DNA from: Hsuehochloa calcarea
Taxonomy: Eukaryota > Streptophyta > Magnoliopsida > Poales > Poaceae
Assembly: GCA_036346395.1 (NCBI GenBank)
Contig: CM070604.1
Span: 53,161,003-53,225,002 of the forward strand
Reading direction: 5' to 3'
DNA: 64,000 nucleotides
Notes under the pieces: generated by a model
What the model was told of the DNA's origin: nothing
Seen by the model: only the letters and a program-made list of their open reading frames with translations
Databases searched by the model: none
Translations under genes and position numbers: made by a program
Shown here: in pieces, positions 61,007-64,000 of the stretch
Position numbering within the stretch: position 1 is the stretch's first letter
Layout of the letters: every line of letters begins with the position of its first letter

Positions 61007-61314
61007 TGGTAAGCCCGTAAGAGATTCTGCTGTTCTTTTTTACTCACTTTTTTTAAACTTATATACATGGAGGTTGATTGATGGTTTTGTTGTTTACCCA
61101 GGATATCTCAATTAGTCCAAAAAGAAAGAAAGAAAAATCTAAGGGGATATCTGCCTTTTGCGGTTTGCACTTGTGCTGATGTTGAAGTTGGCCGTGAATA
61201 TGAATTATTTTGTATTTACTTATATGTGTATGGTATATTTTCATGTAATATCACTTTGTACTTCCTATATATATTACTCATTGGGCCTCATAAATACACA
61301 TAATATTCATGACA
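61007..61314 (+). repeat. Right part of a Copia LTR
   Basis: AT-rich DNA ending in attcatgaca, immediately followed by an initiator-Met primer site. The right border is firm; the left border is a guess from a TGGTAAGCCC at 61007. Confidence 0.5.
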
Positions 61315-61326
61315 TGGTATCAGAGC
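61315..61326 (+). other. Primer-binding site, initiator tRNA-Met type
   Basis: TGGTATCAGAGC directly after the LTR end at 61314, as in most plant Copia elements. Confidence 0.85.
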
Positions 61327-61799
61327 AAGGACACTAACCTATATCTTTCCGTTGTCATCCTACCACCCTGTCGTCGTAGTCACAGGCTGCCGCCGCACCA
61401 AGGACGCCATCACCCGACGCCGCCACCACGTCGCCGCCCGACACCACCTCGTTTGGCCATAGCCTGATGCTGGCACCACCAGTCCGTCGCCCGACGACGC
61501 CTCATCTGGCCGCAACCCAACGTCGTCGCCGCCTCGGGATCGACGCCTCCGGCGTCGATCCGGCCACGTTGCCACCGCCTCTCTGATCGGTAGTCGCCAC
61601 ACCAAGGCCGCCTCGTCTGGCCACAACCCGACGCCGCAGCCTCCGCACGTCGATCCGGCTCTCGCCACCACCGCTTTGCCGGCTGCGTCGTCAGCGACCA
61701 TTCATCGTTGTGTTTGCCACCGTCTGGTTGCTTGCTGAGGTACGATTTCTTTTAGAAACCGTATCGATTTCTTATAGAAACAACAGAGTTTCAGCTTTC

Positions 61800-61805
<6 letters not shown>

Positions 61806-61850
<45 letters not shown>
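61806..61850. repeat. (TA)n, left flank of the Micron-like element
   Basis: Uninterrupted TA run of about 22 units that ends exactly where the element begins. Confidence 0.95.
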
Positions 61851-61852
<2 letters not shown>

Positions 61853-62214
61853 ATTAATACTTTCTACTCCCGTGTAGTTAGTCCCACTTTGATATACCAC
61901 CTAAAAAACTTGACATACTCCTTTATCACTTTGGGTATACTCATATACTAATTATAAGATAATCCAATGCGAACCACACTAAAAAAATTGTAAGAGAGTC
62001 CATAGTTTTTAGCATATTTTGTAAATACATTCATATTCAGCACTAAAAGGAGTATGTCTAAAAATTATACATACCACCCCTAAAAGGTGTGAATACCACC
62101 TAGGTGGTCTTATATACTGTGATACTACACATACATACTCTCGGTTGCAAAATACTCCCTACGTTGTGAGATACGAAATAGGGAGTAACTACTCCCTGGA
62201 GTAGGAAAAGGCTT

Positions 62215-62216
<2 letters not shown>
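61851..62216. mobile_element. Micron-like element in a TA microsatellite, 366 bp
   Basis: A short non-coding block flanked on both sides by long TA runs. Its ends form an imperfect inverted repeat of about 35 bases: the left reads ggattaatactttctactcc, and the reverse complement of the right begins ggaagccttttcctactcc and later matches tagttagtcc with tagttactcc. This is the arrangement described for rice Micron elements, which insert into TA microsatellites. Assignment to Micron itself is from memory. Confidence 0.75.

Positions 62217-62255
<39 letters not shown>
62217..62255. repeat. (TA)n, right flank of the Micron-like element
   Basis: Uninterrupted TA run of about 19 units that starts exactly at the element's end. 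Confidence 0.95.
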
Positions 62256-62257
<2 letters not shown>

Positions 62258-62724
62258 ATCTAACCGCCGCGTCATCCAGCGCCGCCTGTTAGACTTCGTT
62301 TTCTTGGTTGCCGCACAGTCCAGCGCCGCCTACCGATGGCTTCTGTTCCATCAGCTGCGATCCCATTCTCGGTGTGGTCTTCACTTATGGAGATCACGCT
62401 CGATGGTCTCTGCCTCTGGGACATGTCATAAGGGCTCGACCTTGTCCGCCGTCGCCAATTCAGCCTCCTCCTAGACAGCTTATTTCTGCACCTCCTACAA
62501 AAGATGAAGCCGCCAAGGAGGCAGAGGCCGCTGCTGCTGCTGATGGAGCCTTTTAGTATGCCATAGACGCATTTGAGTGCTGCTGTGCTGATGAGGCCCA
62601 TGTTCGAGCTATCTTGGTGGTCAGCGTCGACGAATCCATCCAGCTAGTCATTGTTGGTCTGCGTTCTACTCGTCATATATTTGAGTACTTACGTGAGCAA
62701 TACCAGTAGAGCAGCGATGCTTAG

Positions 62725-63070
62725 TGTCGTAGCAGGGCACCAAGGGGTGCCCCGCACCTTAGGGTCATCAGGGATACCAGCGTGCCGTCGGGGATACTAT
62801 AGACATATATAGCCCAAGTTCATGTGGTGTATTAGATAAATATACCTAAATGCCCCCTCTCTCTCAATACATCGTGAGGGCAAGAAGGGAAATGTCTCTT
62901 CTTGCCCCCTATAAATAAAGCCCCAAGGGCATGTAAGAGGGGGGATTCCCCTTATTCTCTCATTCTATACAACATCAACACACATTGTGTCTTTGGTTCC
63001 TCCCCCTTCGGTCTTCTCCCAAGACAAATAGTACTATGTACACACTATCTAGCCTTTTCTTGCTACGACA
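62725..63070 (+). repeat. LTR of 346 bp with perfect 10-bp inverted ends
   Basis: Starts TGTCGTAGCA and ends TGCTACGACA, a perfect inverted pair. A TATA box (cctataaataaa) lies near 62909. It is followed by a primer site starting ttggcgccgtc at 63072, of the type used by many plant Gypsy elements, so it is a 5' LTR. Confidence 0.85.
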
Positions 63071-63071
63071 G

Positions 63072-63090
63072 TTGGCGCCGTCCGTGCGGA
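63072..63090 (+). other. Primer-binding site, Gypsy type
   Basis: The sequence ttggcgccgtccgtgcgga, two bases after the LTR end, resembles the ttggcgccgtctgtggg site seen in plant Gypsy elements. Confidence 0.65.
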
Positions 63091-63119
63091 TTGAACAAGA
63101 AGCTACTCGTGAGAGAAGC

Positions 63120-63300
63120 TGAAGACACTCACCTTCAGCAGAAGACCCCTGCCGAAGCCCACCTTCGGCAGCCGAAGCACCCCCAACTTCGGCAGAAACC
63201 CCCTGCCGAAGCCCACACCGGCAGAAGACCCCATCAAGCCCACCTTCAAGCTGAAGTACCCTGCCAAGCCTACACCTACCGGCACCCCACCTTCTAGCGA
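63120..63300. repeat. Imperfect tandem repeats of ccttcggcagaa type
   Basis: Short units (caccttc, ggcagaag/ccgaagc, acccc) repeated seven or so times in the retroelement leader. They translate into Pro/Ala/Glu-rich frames on either strand, which I regard as composition effects. Confidence 0.65.
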
Positions 63301-63429
63301 AAACCCTATTGACGAGGATCTAATAATCCTCATTTTTATCTTTTATCTATAATTCTTATTATGGGTAAATATGATGTCACACACTCCTCGTGAGGTACCC
63401 CTTATCTAAAAGGGAGAAGTCCAATGAGT

Positions 63430-63595
63430 GGTTGTAAGTCTTGCTACGACTATATCATGGTCGTAAGTCCTTCTACGACCACTACATAGTCGTAAGTCCT
63501 TCTACGACTACTACCTAGTCGTAAGTCCTTCTCGATCGCCACCGGTCGTAAGTTCTTCTACGACCAGGTAAACTACGACCACCTTATAATCAAAC
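63430..63595. repeat. Tandem gtcgtaagtccttctacgac repeats
   Basis: Five copies, each itself an inverted repeat (gtcgta...tacgac), spaced about 30 bases. They lie at the left of the LTR-like region that runs off the window. Confidence 0.8.
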
Positions 63596-64000
63596 CTACA
63601 GGCGAGTGGGTCCAATTGATTAAGGAATCCGAACGGTCCGCACGCACTATTATTCCGCTTATTAATGGTGCGTAATTACCCCATTATCTCTCGGAAGATA
63701 ATTGCGGACGGCGTGAAGAAGCGAGGCGCCGGTAATTACTGCCATCATGCGCCCGTTATTGAATTAATCAGGCGCATTTCCCGCAGGGCAAAACGGCTAC
63801 TTCTTCACGACTATATAAGGGCATCGATCAGAGAGATAAGAAAAGGAGGACAACAGTGAACAAGAGCCAGTCAAGTAGGAACATAAGCGCTATTCTCTGT
63901 AATAGTCTTAGTCTTTTACTTGATCATCAAGAATACCATACACACAGGATTAGGGTTATTATTCTCTCCGGAGAAGGCCTGAACCTGTCTAAACATCCCG
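63596..64000 (+). repeat. LTR-like sequence running off the window edge
   Basis: A TATA box (ctatataagg) at 63811-63820 is followed by a leader with acaggattagggttattatt and ctccggagaaggcctgaacc, words common near the ends of grass Gypsy LTRs. The end lies beyond the window. It may be a second retrotransposon joined to the one starting at 62725. Confidence 0.55.

Larger units (their letters stand above)
61340..62724 (+). pseudogene. Copia leader and gag remnant, interrupted
   Basis: GC-rich sequence after the primer site (61360-61740) resembles a gag start of low complexity. After a Micron-like insertion, sequence at 62260-62710 includes a gag-like stretch with AHVRAILVVSVDESIQLVIV and RSTRHIFEYLREQYQ, then a stop. 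Frames are not continuous and pol is absent. The next LTR follows at 62725. Confidence 0.55.

Overview
This is nuclear DNA from a grass (Poaceae). The genes have GT-AG introns and GC-rich coding exons. The gene at 43942-45771 is clearly the DLT/SCL28 type of GRAS regulator known from rice. The repeats (Angela/BARE-like LTR, Micron-like element in TA repeats, MULEs, hAT) are typical of grasses. I cannot name the species.

Four host genes form the backbone: a LIMR-family (LMBR1-like) membrane protein (+, 4714-8897), a Golgi PMT-type putative methyltransferase (-, 10819-21705), DLT (+, 43942-45771), and an oligopeptide transporter (-, 53266-55176). From memory, the rice counterparts lie close together on chromosome 6 (Os06g0127700 to Os06g0128200), so the window looks like the syntenic block, inflated by transposons. 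The genes do not form a pathway. LIMR and DLT read intact. The methyltransferase carries a 2-bp frameshift near its C-terminus. The transporter lacks its N-terminal exons and has a 1-bp frameshift.

Layout: 1-4713 is a tandem duplication of the LIMR upstream region, with a decayed copy of exon 1 in the first unit. 12474-21057 is one intron of the methyltransferase gene, enlarged by a 6.4-kb Copia element with a perfect target duplication. 21.7-31.9 kb is intergenic, with an orphan LTR plus primer-binding site, a MULE end fragment, and a chimeric Copia fragment between two copies of a gene tail. 31.9-42.7 kb is a large Mutator-like element (MULE 1) with a transposase and a plant-mobile-domain gene. 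46.6-51.7 kb is a nest: a Copia fragment, a hAT-like element containing a solo LTR, and a 2.44-kb TG...CA insertion. 55.3-60.5 kb is a second MULE split by a 1.25-kb foldback. 61-64 kb holds LTR remnants and a Micron-like element.

Several repeat stretches, and the decayed LIMR copy, carry many one-base losses at CTG/CAG sites (CTG read as CG). I think this is a technical trace, probably base-calling of methylated CHG sites, so frameshifts in those stretches should not be taken at face value. No prokaryotic features, tRNA or rRNA genes were seen.
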